A stretch of 64,000 nucleotides of DNA, taken from Bacteroidetes bacterium UBA1941. GTDB lineage: Bacteria; Bacteroidota; Bacteroidia; Chitinophagales; LD1. The notes under the pieces are model-generated. The model was given only the letters and a program-made list of their open reading frames with translations, searched no databases and had not been told where the DNA came from. The stretch covers positions 186,001 through 250,000 of the forward strand of contig DDEZ01000011.1 of the NCBI GenBank assembly GCA_002336805.1, written 5' to 3'. Both the position numbers and the translations under genes were made by a program. How positions within the stretch are numbered: the stretch's first letter is position 1; the number at the start of each line of letters is the position of its first letter. This document shows, piece by piece, positions 8,701 to 15,776 of this stretch.

Positions 8701-11589
8701 GTAGTAGTAGTAAGTGCCTACTGTGGCAGGCAGGGTGTAGGATGCCGTAGTAGCGCCGGTGATCAGCGTACCGGTTGTATTATTGGCTACTGTATTGACA
8801 TACCACTGATAGCCGGTAGCATTGGAAGCCGTCACTGACAGAGATGTAGGAGAGAAGGCGGTGCCTGCGCATACAGTCTGAGCAGTAGTAGACGGCTGAG
8901 ATGAAATAGCAGGGGCAATATTGATGGTCACCGAGCCGGAGTTGACCGTGCCGACAGACCAGCAGCCGCTCACGCCTGCACGCACATACATGGTACCTGT
9001 GGCAGCCAGACTGTAGGTACTGGTGGTAGGGCTGGCAGTGCTGGTACCTGAGGCTGCTGTCTCCCAGTAGATGGTGGCCGCAGCACCTGAGAATGTAAGC
9101 GTAGCCGCACCGCAGCTAGGATTGGCAGAGGCGGTGATAGTGCCGGTCGGGTCTGCAGGGATCGCATTGACAGTGATAGCGCCCGATACATTGCTCGTGA
9201 CGCTGGCGCATGGGCTATTGCCTGATACGATGCAATAGTAGTAGTTAGTACCTGCTAGTGTATTGCTCGGGGCATAAGTAGCAGAGGTAGCACCTGATAT
9301 CAGCGTACCGGTAGTATTATTATTGGATGCATTGATATACCACTGGTAGCCGGTAGCATTAGATGCTGTGACTGAAAGTGCAGTCAGTGTACCACCGGAG
9401 CATACCGTCTGCGTACCGGTAGACGGCTGAGCAGAGATAGATGGCGCTGCTACGATAGATACTGCCTGAGAGGCTGTAGCCGTACAGCTACCCAGCGTAG
9501 AGGTGACCGTATATATAGCGGATGTGGTAAAGGTGTTGCTCGCGGCAGATGGTGTGCTGCCACCTGACCATGCATAGGATGCACCTGTACCTGATGCTGT
9601 GAGCGTCACACTCGTACAGCCCGGTGTAGTGCCGGATATGCTCAGGGCTGGGTTAGGATTCACAGTGACCACGGCAGATGCAGTAGCTGTACAGCCGCTC
9701 AGTGTGGATGTCACAGTGTAGGTGCCAGATAAGGTAAATGTGTTGGCTGCTGTACCTGTAGAGCTGCCGCCGGACCATGCATAGGAGGCACCAGTACCTG
9801 TAGCCGTGAGGGATACGGTAGCGCAGGCAGTAGTAGTGCCTGTGATAGACGGCGTAGGGTTGGCATTGATGGTCAGGTTGCTGCCATTGTCAGCGCCGGA
9901 TACGGCAGGAGTATTGCTCACTACGCGGATGCGGTACGCTGTACCTGCTGTAGCACCCGATGGGATAGTAACAGATACAGACTGGCTGCCGGAGCCATCT
10001 GAAGCCACGCTCTGAAGTGTGGTAGGGCTGGCGAAGCTGCCGGTAGCATCAGACAACTGTGCGGTGAAAGTAGCCGTAGGGAATGAGCTGGCTGCGCTGT
10101 ATGTGAAAGGCACCGTAACACCTGATACGCCTTGGCAGAAAGGTGAGCCTGATATAGCGCCGGTAGTGATAGAGTTGCTGGTCACATTGATGATCACTTC
10201 ATTGCTGGTCACAGTATTGCTGCACGGAGCGCCGTAGGTGGTCTGGCATACCACATAGTAGGTACCTACTGAGCCAAAGTTTGGCGTGTAGGTGGTAGCA
10301 GTGGCACCGCTGATGGCATTGCTGTATGGGCCACCTGATGCAGTACCATAGTACCACTGGCGGCTGGCGGGTGAGCTAGTGCCCTCAGACACTGTCAGCA
10401 CTGTGCCGTTGGCACCTGTGGTGATGTTTTGAGTAGTGGTAGGGGCTATGGAGGTGGTATTAGTATTGACAGTAATGGCCTGAGATGCAGTGGCAGTACA
10501 AGTACCTAAAGTCGAGGTCACTGTATAGGTGCCGGAGGAAGAAAATGTATTGCTCGCTGCTGACGGAGTGCTACCACCGGACCAGGCATATGAAGCACCC
10601 GTGCCGCTGGCTGTCAGAGTGACGGAGCTGCAACCGGGAGTAGTGCCAGATACCGATAGGGTAGGATTGGGATTGACCGTGACGGCCTGGGAGGCACTGG
10701 CTGTACAAGTACCTAATGTAGAAGTCACAGTATAGGTGCCACTGGAAGAAAATGTATTGGCAGCAGTAGTAGTGGAACTACCTCCTGACCATACATAGGA
10801 TGAACCTGTACCACTGGCGGTCAGTGAGACTACACCGCAAGCTGTACTTGTGCCTGATATACTGACTGTAGGATTCGCGTTTACTACTATCGCTTTAGAG
10901 GCAGAGGCTGTGCAACCGCTATTAGTAGCGGTAACAGAATAGGTGCCTGAGGAAGAATATGAAGCTGTACTTGTAGATCCACCGCTATTGGACCAGGCAT
11001 ATGTATTGCCTGCTGTGCCCGATGCAGTCAAAGTAATGGAGCCACAGCCGGGAGTAGTACCCGATATCGTGACAGAGGGAGCAGTACAGCCAGATGTAAT
11101 GTTGACATCATCAATGGTGAGATTGACCGAGCCAGCCTTTGTGTATGTCCACTTTACATAGCGCGTGGCACTCAAGAGCGAAAAAGGACCATAACTTGTA
11201 CAGGATGTTGAAAGTGTGATCGTTCCACTAACAGTTGTCCACGTACTGCCATTAGATGATTCCTGTAAAGAGATACTACAGCCTGTTGGTGTGGCAGTTG
11301 CCTTTGTAGTGAAGGTTACTGTACCTGGCTGGCTGCCAAAATTTACAATGTAATTGTCTCCACTAGTTGCGAATTTGCCCCCATCAGTAGTAGAGCATGC
11401 AAAAGTAGTAGCATAATTTCCGCCAGCATTGTCAGTCCATCCTGTGGGCGCTGAACCCCATGCCGTTCTAGTTAAGGGCAAAGAAGCCTGCGACCATCCA
11501 GTCAGACTCATTGCTACTAAAAAAAGGGTCAGCAGGGATTTGCTGAAAGAGAAACTACGAGACTGCTTAAGGTCAATCATTTTCTTCAT
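2746..11589 (-). CDS. Giant repeat-rich secreted protein with T9SS type A sorting domain
   Basis: A 2947-residue exported protein, probably a surface adhesin. Residues 1-36 form a signal peptide (hydrophobic LLTLFLVAMSL, cleavage after WSQA). A jelly-roll-like N-terminal segment follows. The first half then holds many Ig/PKD-like repeats; the unit containing YAWSGGS and GTYTVT occurs about eight times, and larger modules around SANPSCGAATLT and YYYCIVSGNSPCASVTSNV recur almost unchanged. The middle, from about residue 1730, is a long low-complexity beta region (GGTLDLES, SGGYMEMGS) resembling a beta-helix stalk. The last 80 or so residues are a T9SS type A domain (IHNIYPNPASAQVTIDI, then LADGVYHVTVKAG). 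Starts at codon 1 and codon 4 are both possible. The ligand is unknown. The repeat content also keeps long accidental frames open on both strands. Confidence 0.93.
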   Translation of the reverse strand: MKKMIDLKQSRSFSFSKSLLTLFLVAMSLTGWSQASLPLTRTAWGSAPTGWTDNAGGNYATTFACSTTDGGKFATSGDNYIVNFGSQPGTVTFTTKATATPTGCSISLQESSNGSTWTTVSGTITLSTSCTSYGPFSLLSATRYVKWTYTKAGSVNLTIDDVNITSGCTAPSVTISGTTPGCGSITLTASGTAGNTYAWSNSGGSTSTASYSSSGTYSVTATNSGCTASASKAIVVNANPTVSISGTSTACGVVSLTASGTGSSYVWSGGSSTTTAANTFSSSGTYTVTSTLGTCTASASQAVTVNPNPTLSVSGTTPGCSSVTLTASGTGASYAWSGGSTPSAASNTFSSSGTYTVTSTLGTCTATASQAITVNTNTTSIAPTTTQNITTGANGTVLTVSEGTSSPASRQWYYGTASGGPYSNAISGATATTYTPNFGSVGTYYVVCQTTYGAPCSNTVTSNEVIINVTSNSITTGAISGSPFCQGVSGVTVPFTYSAASSFPTATFTAQLSDATGSFASPTTLQSVASDGSGSQSVSVTIPSGATAGTAYRIRVVSNTPAVSGADNGSNLTINANPTPSITGTTTACATVSLTATGTGASYAWSGGSSTGTAANTFTLSGTYTVTSTLSGCTATASAVVTVNPNPALSISGTTPGCTSVTLTASGTGASYAWSGGSTPSAASNTFTTSAIYTVTSTLGSCTATASQAVSIVAAPSISAQPSTGTQTVCSGGTLTALSVTASNATGYQWYINASNNNTTGTLISGATSATYAPSNTLAGTNYYYCIVSGNSPCASVTSNVSGAITVNAIPADPTGTITASANPSCGAATLTFSGAAATIYWETAASGTSTASPTTSTYSLAATGTMYVRAGVSGCWSVGTVNSGSVTINIAPAISSQPSTTAQTVCAGTAFSPTSLSVTASNATGYQWYVNTVANNTTGTLITGATTASYTLPATVGTYYYYCIVSGNSPCASVTSNVSGAITVNTLPADPTGTITASANPSCGAATLTYSAPSASIYWQTAATGTSTANPTTSSYSLASTGTIYARTYNGTCWSSTAGVVSSGAVTINTAISISAQPASTTIVSGSAGSLSVTATGAAGYQWEYNTGTGWSSVPNSAPYSGVTSATLSISAATTSMDGYQYRCVISATSPCTAVTSSAATLTVTTSIWTNAITASDPSADNPYITGDTKDGNLASVSGIGRGAGIAGATASGRYSASGWTTATSIASTDYYDFTLTPATGYLINFSSFVYTGQASGTGPASFSLRSSLDGYTASIGSPTATGATISLSGATYQGITSAITFRLYGYNAGAAAGTFSVNDFTFYGVVKPSCTTPTLSTAAQNGTACAGAGAVIDLTGLVASASNNTINYTINGVAQTAVTGVNASGTGTASFTTRALTTADNGMSLVITGITNNSCSATFTTAMTGTLAVNPLPSTPTFSGSASGCNSVSLTASSTGGSTYAWSGGSTPATAANTFTTSGTYTVTATLSGCTASASQAVTVTTSPTASISGTATGCTSVSLTASGGTTYAWSGGSTPATAANTFTTSGTYTVTVSNSCGSATATVAVTVNTPPATPTFSGSTTACTSVTLTASSTAGSTFAWSGGSTPAAATNTFTSSGTYTVTATRSGCTATASQAVTVNTATSITTQPSNITTGVGGSATFSVTAAGSGLTYQWKKNGSNISGATAATYTISPTALTDSGSVYSVVVTGTCGTVTSSSAVLSVINFVYQTGDYRPTIDYTDLSYNNSTSGSTDQWEYYDGTSWGPTPSGKSPQNASTTPTRVIITKYVYGGGNHSHSYNDIIILSGGTLDLESASTPTVDFIKSGKSLETKSGGNLFVYGQIQMNSSANLIVRSGGYMEMGSTDVTNTHVMWNGIENFEPGSEVFVGDWGFSASGSGSFMNVTTTITNNSSGKKFGLLDFVVTPTSSSWTIIGGGITVNLCDTLWIDNKSASNVIGMTSNTGSPNVTVGRFYLYEGIFALSACYSGSATQTINITENAQIYSGSTLKLFHNGGGTAGNIKVNLAGNLVIDTLNSVINDATTDTGAVFNFNGTATQLVDITPTVTAWPMNINSGASVSLVNHSLTVNSNTSRTSAFTVKNGGTLDFGFAADNLTANVIKKVTSGATGTNTFATEQNTTLKITSPDGIQQLSSTLGNVQMANTNKTFNQLATFWYTGHANQVTGDALSTSSNGKQIIIDLLNKSLSVTLTQSTGLTNATTISATGGKLDIRKGQFLETATAYITGSTGTLTMAAGTLYQIPALSSSSSDLIPRMDGVSNAYTLNGGTIELSGAGAQTLRGNRTYYNVKFSGSNIYGTNYKNLSTDATINDSLIVTGANTVVNCVDASANAISFSGDGGLVMDGGRIMIKNLNTTQPVLTGITIPYSLTGGTVEFYGSNATTLQALRATDGNGNTISYYNMDINADAANTTAYNVNPTASFGIKGNFNVYSPAVFQLDETDNISGTGNFAINAGATFKYGSANGIKTSGTGTSDGNIRISGTRTFSTSASYGFVGNGDMVSGNGLPSSMVNMYIQKSGTSDIVTLTNTATATGVISFTKGRISTGSNELVSSNTSTSSITGHGLNKYVIGNLRRYVAASGAYDFPVGNTSYYDLGTINFNSQSGVTSLLGFFNTGQSGTAPSTSTCQINGSKIADYLNNGFWTFTPNSTMTSGTYDVTLNAMGYSNAPSLVTRMGVIKRANASSPWLGCGLLNGAAQSSAYGTHSNATQSISAGVATAVRTGVTGFSDFGIGIHQTNTPLPVTLMYLTATPVEDRYIALEWATASEINNSGFQVERSTDGVTFEAITWLDGHGNSNSTIKYNTDDHQVATGIIYYYRLRQVDYDGKSDYSNIVSATLTGSQNGITIHNIYPNPASAQVTIDIVAATEQPVSVSFTDMLGREVLSGQWQLSTGFNDRKYDISSLADGVYHVTVKAGNSFFTKVLAVTK

Positions 11590-11616
11590 CGGAATGCTTT
11601 AAAATTTTGAGCGGCG

Positions 11617-11624
11617 CAAAGGTA
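11617..11624 (-). promoter_or_regulatory. Bacteroidota -7 element upstream of the giant adhesin gene
   Basis: On the minus strand this reads TACCTTTG, an exact TAnnTTTG match, about 28 bases before the ATG at 11589. No clear TTTG -33 box is seen at the expected distance. Confidence 0.5.
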
Positions 11625-11837
11625 CGGACAATATCCCTGCCAGCGAAGGTATTTCGCCCTTTTTTTGGGGTGATTTCGGTATTTTACAAGGTAAATACTG
11701 AAAACATAACACTGCATTAATGTGCTGATAATAAATTCAGTACAGATGTGTTAATACGACAATGTGAAAATGGCTTGCATTTCTGTCCTATACGCTATAC
11801 CGGCCTGTCCTATCCACTATACCTATGTTCCTAAAAA

Positions 11838-13448
11838 CTAGGCAATTGGGGTCACGGCTTCCTTTAGCCTGTCGGCCAGCTTTTTGACCTCGGAGCCCGC
11901 TTGGGATGGGATCTGGTCCATGGCGTATTCGCTGAGTGCGGTGATGGTGAGGGAGGGGTTTACACCCAGATTGCATGGCATGATGGAGCCATCGAGGATA
12001 TAGAAGTTTTGATACCCATGTACACGGAAATTTTCGTCTACCACGCCTTCCTCTTTAGTCAGGCCCATAGGGCAGCCGCCCAGGATATGCGCTGTAGAAG
12101 CGAGCGAAAAGAACACCTCGCTGAATGCATTCTGCGGGATGCCGTTCACCTTGGCCGCATAGCGGTAGAGCGTCTCTTGGCCTATGGGTATGAAGCTCGG
12201 TACTTTCTGGCCGCTGTCATTCTGCATGCGCATGCTGCCGCGGCGCCAGACCATGCGCATAGAGTTCTCCAGCTCCTGCATGATGAGGAAGACCACAGAC
12301 GAGCGCGCGATATTACCATTGAAGATAGTGCGGAGAAACTGTATAGGATGTGTGACCAGATTGCCCAGCATCTTGGCTGTACGCACGGGGGCGGGGCCAT
12401 CTCCTGCGGCCATTACGCCGAGCTTCTGCATAGCACCGGAGCCATCGGGAAATTTGCACAGCTCGATATGCGTTTTCTCATCCGGGTCGAAGATCGAATT
12501 GATAGCGATGCCGTGATTGAGTTTGCGGTCAGCAGCTACGATGCCGCTGAGCATCTCGGAGTTGGTGAGGATATTCTCTCCGAGGCGGTCAGAGAGGCCT
12601 GACAGCGTACCCGTCTTATACTTCATGCGTAGCAGCAGGTCCATGGTGCCCAGTACGCCGCCGCTCATCACGAGGCCTTTGCTGCGGTAGACTTTCCTGC
12701 GCTTATTAAACCATGACGTACTGCACTCTGTATGGATCAGGTACTCATCATCTATATATTCTATCTTAGTCACGAGCGTTTCGGCCAGTATCTCCGCGCC
12801 AAACATATGCTCTGCAAACCAGAGATAGTTTTTGTCCAGCGTATTCTTGGCATTTTCGCGGCAGCCTACCATGCACGCAGCGCACTCGGTACATCCCTTG
12901 CGCAGCGGCCCCAGTCCATTGAAGTAGGGGTCTTTCTCCTCACCTGGTTTACCCAGATATACGCCCACGTAGTCTACATGGCCATAGGTATCTGCACGGC
13001 CCATATCGGTGGCTACCTCTTTCAGCACGCGGTCTTCTTCGTACTCCCTGTTGTATTTGGCGGAGCCGAGCATAAATCTGGCCTGATCATAATAGGGTGC
13101 GAGGGTAGCCTTCCAGTCCTTGATATGCGACCATATCTTATTAGTGTAGAAACTCGGCTTGGGCATCATATGCGTATTGGCATAGACCAGGGATCCGCCG
13201 CCTACACCCACACCCGAGAGGATAAAAACCTGCCGGAAAAAAGTGAGTTTCTGTATACCAAAGCATTTGACCAGTGGCATCCAGAGGTACTTGGCCACGT
13301 TCCAGTTGGTCGTGGCATAGTCTTCATTGCGCCAGCGTTTGCCCTTCTCTATTACGAGTACCTTGTAACCTTTCTCAGAGAGGCGCATGGCAGATACAGA
13401 TCCGCCAAAGCCGGACCCGATCACGATGTAGTCATATGTATCAGGCAT
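11838..13448 (-). CDS. GMC-family FAD oxidoreductase (cholesterol oxidase-like) with a four-cysteine cluster
   Basis: A 536-residue flavoprotein. The N-terminal Rossmann motif YIVIGSGFGGSVSAMRL (about 6-22) binds FAD, and VGGGSLVYAN is the second GMC signature. The C-terminus has the TAHILGGCPMG and VNPSLTITALSEYA motifs carrying the catalytic-base and FAD contacts. Near residues 185-200 the sequence CTECAACMVGC gives C-x2-C-x2-C-x3-C, a ferredoxin-like spacing conserved in this subfamily. No signal peptide is visible, so it is probably cytoplasmic. The substrate (sterol, alcohol or sugar) cannot be told from sequence. The gene stands alone and is divergent from the OmpA lipoprotein genes. 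Confidence 0.88.
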   Translation of the reverse strand: MPDTYDYIVIGSGFGGSVSAMRLSEKGYKVLVIEKGKRWRNEDYATTNWNVAKYLWMPLVKCFGIQKLTFFRQVFILSGVGVGGGSLVYANTHMMPKPSFYTNKIWSHIKDWKATLAPYYDQARFMLGSAKYNREYEEDRVLKEVATDMGRADTYGHVDYVGVYLGKPGEEKDPYFNGLGPLRKGCTECAACMVGCRENAKNTLDKNYLWFAEHMFGAEILAETLVTKIEYIDDEYLIHTECSTSWFNKRRKVYRSKGLVMSGGVLGTMDLLLRMKYKTGTLSGLSDRLGENILTNSEMLSGIVAADRKLNHGIAINSIFDPDEKTHIELCKFPDGSGAMQKLGVMAAGDGPAPVRTAKMLGNLVTHPIQFLRTIFNGNIARSSVVFLIMQELENSMRMVWRRGSMRMQNDSGQKVPSFIPIGQETLYRYAAKVNGIPQNAFSEVFFSLASTAHILGGCPMGLTKEEGVVDENFRVHGYQNFYILDGSIMPCNLGVNPSLTITALSEYAMDQIPSQAGSEVKKLADRLKEAVTPIA

Positions 13449-13810
13449 ACCTGGGATTTATAATAGTGATGGGCGGATCAACGCCCTGATATAGTGTGCT
13501 GTATGATCAGCTAAAGCTAAAAATAAATGCAGGTACTAAGAAATAAACACAACCGCCCCGGGGGATGATATTTTTCATATTCTGGCCGGCTGGTGAGGCC
13601 AGTATATATGAGGTCAAAGCGCTGAAAGCCTTAACAGCCAATGCTTACAAAGTATTATGTGTGACTTATATGTGTTTTGAATAGTTTTGTTAAGAAGCAT
13701 TAAAAGTGGATATCTTCTGTTTTTTATAATATTTATGGTCTTAGCTTTGCACCGTGAAAGAAGAAGTCGTGTCTACATCTACATATACATACCACAGCCT
13801 GCTGGCACCG
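13449..13810. other. Divergent intergenic region between the GMC oxidoreductase and the first OmpA lipoprotein
   Basis: About 360 bases without a convincing gene if the lipoprotein starts at 13811. It holds two TAnnTTTG matches on the plus strand (13682-13689 and 13742-13749) and otherwise AT-rich sequence. No RNA gene or operator was recognised. Confidence 0.5.
13742..13749 (+). promoter_or_regulatory. -7 element for the tandem OmpA lipoprotein genes
   Basis: TAGCTTTG is an exact TAnnTTTG match. Transcription would begin near 13755, which argues that the downstream GTG at 13811, not the GTG at 13754, is the translation start. A second exact match (TAGTTTTG) lies at 13682-13689. Confidence 0.5.
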
Positions 13811-14668
13811 GTGAAGGTGCTCTCTATATCGGTCCTTATAGCACTAAGCCTGAGCGCCTGCGTGACTAAGAAGAAGTATAGCGCCCTGGACGCGCAGTAC
13901 AAGCAAATGGAATTTGCCAAGACGGACTGCGATACCAAGCTGGCCGCCAGCAAAGAGGCTAACGATAAGCTGAATACACAGAACGGCTACCTGCAGACGC
14001 AGATAGACGACCTGAGGAAGCAGCTGGAAGATGCGCGCAAAAGCAATACACAGGTGCTGACTACCCTGCAGGATATGTCTGTACTGAGCAATAAGCAGGC
14101 TGAGAGCGTAAAGCAAACGCTGCAGGCTATGGGCGAAAAGGACAACTATATACAGGGCCTGCAGTCAGCTATGGCGCGCAAGGATAGCCTGAATATGTCG
14201 CTGGTAATGAACCTGAAGGGTGCGATAGGCGACCTGAATGACAAGGATATCAATATCAAAGTGGACAAAAGCGCCGTTTATATAGATATCTCTGACAAGA
14301 TGCTCTTCACCAGTGGCAAGGCTACTGTGACTGAGAATGCGAAGGTAGTACTCGGCAAGGTGGCCAAGGTGCTGAATGCACAGCCTGATGTAGAGTTTCT
14401 GGTAGAGGGGCATACGGACTCTGTATCTATCCATACCGACTGTGTGGAGGACAACTGGGACTTGAGCGTAAGGCGCGCCACCGCCATAGTGAGGATACTG
14501 CAGAAGCAATATGGTATAGCCCCTGCCCGTATGACAGCAGCAGGCCGCAGCCAATACCTGCCGGTAGACAATAATGACACGGCTGAGGGCCGCGCGCACA
14601 ATAGAAGAACACGTATAGTCATCCTGCCGCAGCTGGACCAATTCTTTAAGCTGCTGGTGAGGAAATAA
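13811..14668 (+). CDS. OmpA-family lipoprotein (first of a tandem pair)
   Basis: A peptidoglycan-binding lipoprotein. From the GTG at 13811 the protein begins with a short basic and hydrophobic stretch ending in the lipobox LSAC, the Cys being residue 17 of this start. The open frame extends to a GTG at 13754, but that codon lies at the predicted transcription start and would give an unusually long signal. After the cysteine come VTKKKY, a predicted coiled coil of about 120 residues rich in K, Q, D and L, and a C-terminal OmpA domain with EGHTDSVS, NWDLSVRRA, a TAAGRSQY stretch and NRRTRIVI. The tether length suggests a spacer between outer membrane and cell wall. A close paralogue follows directly. 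Confidence 0.88.
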   Translation: MKVLSISVLIALSLSACVTKKKYSALDAQYKQMEFAKTDCDTKLAASKEANDKLNTQNGYLQTQIDDLRKQLEDARKSNTQVLTTLQDMSVLSNKQAESVKQTLQAMGEKDNYIQGLQSAMARKDSLNMSLVMNLKGAIGDLNDKDINIKVDKSAVYIDISDKMLFTSGKATVTENAKVVLGKVAKVLNAQPDVEFLVEGHTDSVSIHTDCVEDNWDLSVRRATAIVRILQKQYGIAPARMTAAGRSQYLPVDNNDTAEGRAHNRRTRIVILPQLDQFFKLLVRK

Positions 14669-14865
14669 AGATTTCATAAATTGGGTTTTAGGGACGGGTC
14701 TTGGCGAAAGTCAGGACCTGTTTCTATTTAGGGACTGCCTGTCATCACTGCATACTATACTAGCCATACCTTGTAATCGCATGGGTATAAACTATTTCCG
14801 ATATGTCAGCTTAACCATATACGTTTACGGTGACAAAAAATCAACCCACACAACCCAAGCATCAC

Positions 14866-15708
14866 ATGAGAATAACTCGACTCGCTATCATCCTGATCGG
14901 TATCGCTGCTACCCTGAGCGCCTGCGTGACCAAGAAGAAGTACAATGAGCTGGACCAGACCCTGAAAATGGCTCAAAACAGCCAGCTGGACTGCGAGGCT
15001 AAACAAGCCAAAAGCGCCATAGCTATCAAGAAACTGAATGATCAGGTAAAGGAGCTGCAAGGCACTGTAGACAGTATAGTGACCGAGGCTAAAGCTGCCG
15101 AAAAAGAAGCCAAGAACGGCCAGCTGGTCAACGTGCTGAAAGATATGTCTGTACTGACACCGGCACAAGCGGATAATGTGAACCAATCACTACAGCTGAT
15201 CAGCGCCAGTGGCCTCTCTCCGGAGTCGCTGAAGTCTAACCTGATCAACAACCTCAAGAGCTCTATAGGTGGTGAGAGCGATACTGATATCACTGTATCA
15301 TCTGACCGTGGCAATCTGTATATAGACCTGACTGACCATATGTTCTTTAACACAGGCAGCGCGGACCTGACCCCTCACGCCAAAGACATCGTAGGCAAGG
15401 TGGCAAAGATCCTGCAGACCTATCCTGATATGAACTTTATGATAGAAGGCCATACAGACAATAAGCCGATCCATACTGCTACTATCCAGGACAACTGGGA
15501 CCTGAGTATCCGTCGCGCCAGCGCAGTAGTGCGCATGCTGCAAAAGCAGTACGGTATCAAGCCTGAGCGTATGACTGCTGCAGGCCGTGGCGAATATGAG
15601 CCGGCTGCACCAAATGATACCCCTGTTCACCGCGCAGAAAACCGCCGTGTGACCATCGTGATCATGCCGCAGCTGGATGACTATATGAAGCTGCTGATCA
15701 AGAAATAA
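14866..15708 (+). CDS. OmpA-family lipoprotein (second of a tandem pair)
   Basis: Paralogue of the preceding gene with the same plan: an 18-residue lipoprotein signal with lipobox LSAC, the shared VTKKKY after the cysteine, a coiled-coil spacer including the common KDMSVLT segment, and an OmpA domain (IEGHTDNKP, NWDLSIRRAS, MTAAGRGEYEP, NRRVTIVI). The frame opens 12 codons earlier at a GTG (14830), but the ATG at 14866 gives a canonical signal and is preferred. It should anchor the outer membrane to diaminopimelate-containing peptidoglycan. A strong terminator follows, so the pair probably ends the transcript here. Confidence 0.9.
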   Translation: MRITRLAIILIGIAATLSACVTKKKYNELDQTLKMAQNSQLDCEAKQAKSAIAIKKLNDQVKELQGTVDSIVTEAKAAEKEAKNGQLVNVLKDMSVLTPAQADNVNQSLQLISASGLSPESLKSNLINNLKSSIGGESDTDITVSSDRGNLYIDLTDHMFFNTGSADLTPHAKDIVGKVAKILQTYPDMNFMIEGHTDNKPIHTATIQDNWDLSIRRASAVVRMLQKQYGIKPERMTAAGRGEYEPAAPNDTPVHRAENRRVTIVIMPQLDDYMKLLIKK

Positions 15709-15730
15709 GCAAATCAAAAATTACCATAGA

Positions 15731-15756
15731 AAGCCCGCCTGATGCGGGCTTTTTTG
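15731..15756 (+). terminator. Rho-independent terminator after the OmpA lipoprotein pair
   Basis: Perfect stem AAGCCCGC / GCGGGCTT with a 5-base loop followed by a thymine run, 22 bases past the stop codon. Confidence 0.9.
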
Positions 15757-15776
15757 TTTCTTCGGGTTCAGTCTGC

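Noticed and set aside
11901..12602. A 233-codon plus-strand frame
   Set aside because: Antisense to the FAD and cysteine-cluster regions of the GMC oxidoreductase, whose motifs are convincing.
13754..13810. Longer N-terminus of the first OmpA lipoprotein from GTG 13754
   Set aside because: The -7 element at 13742-13749 puts transcription start at about 13755, and the extension would spoil the lipoprotein signal.
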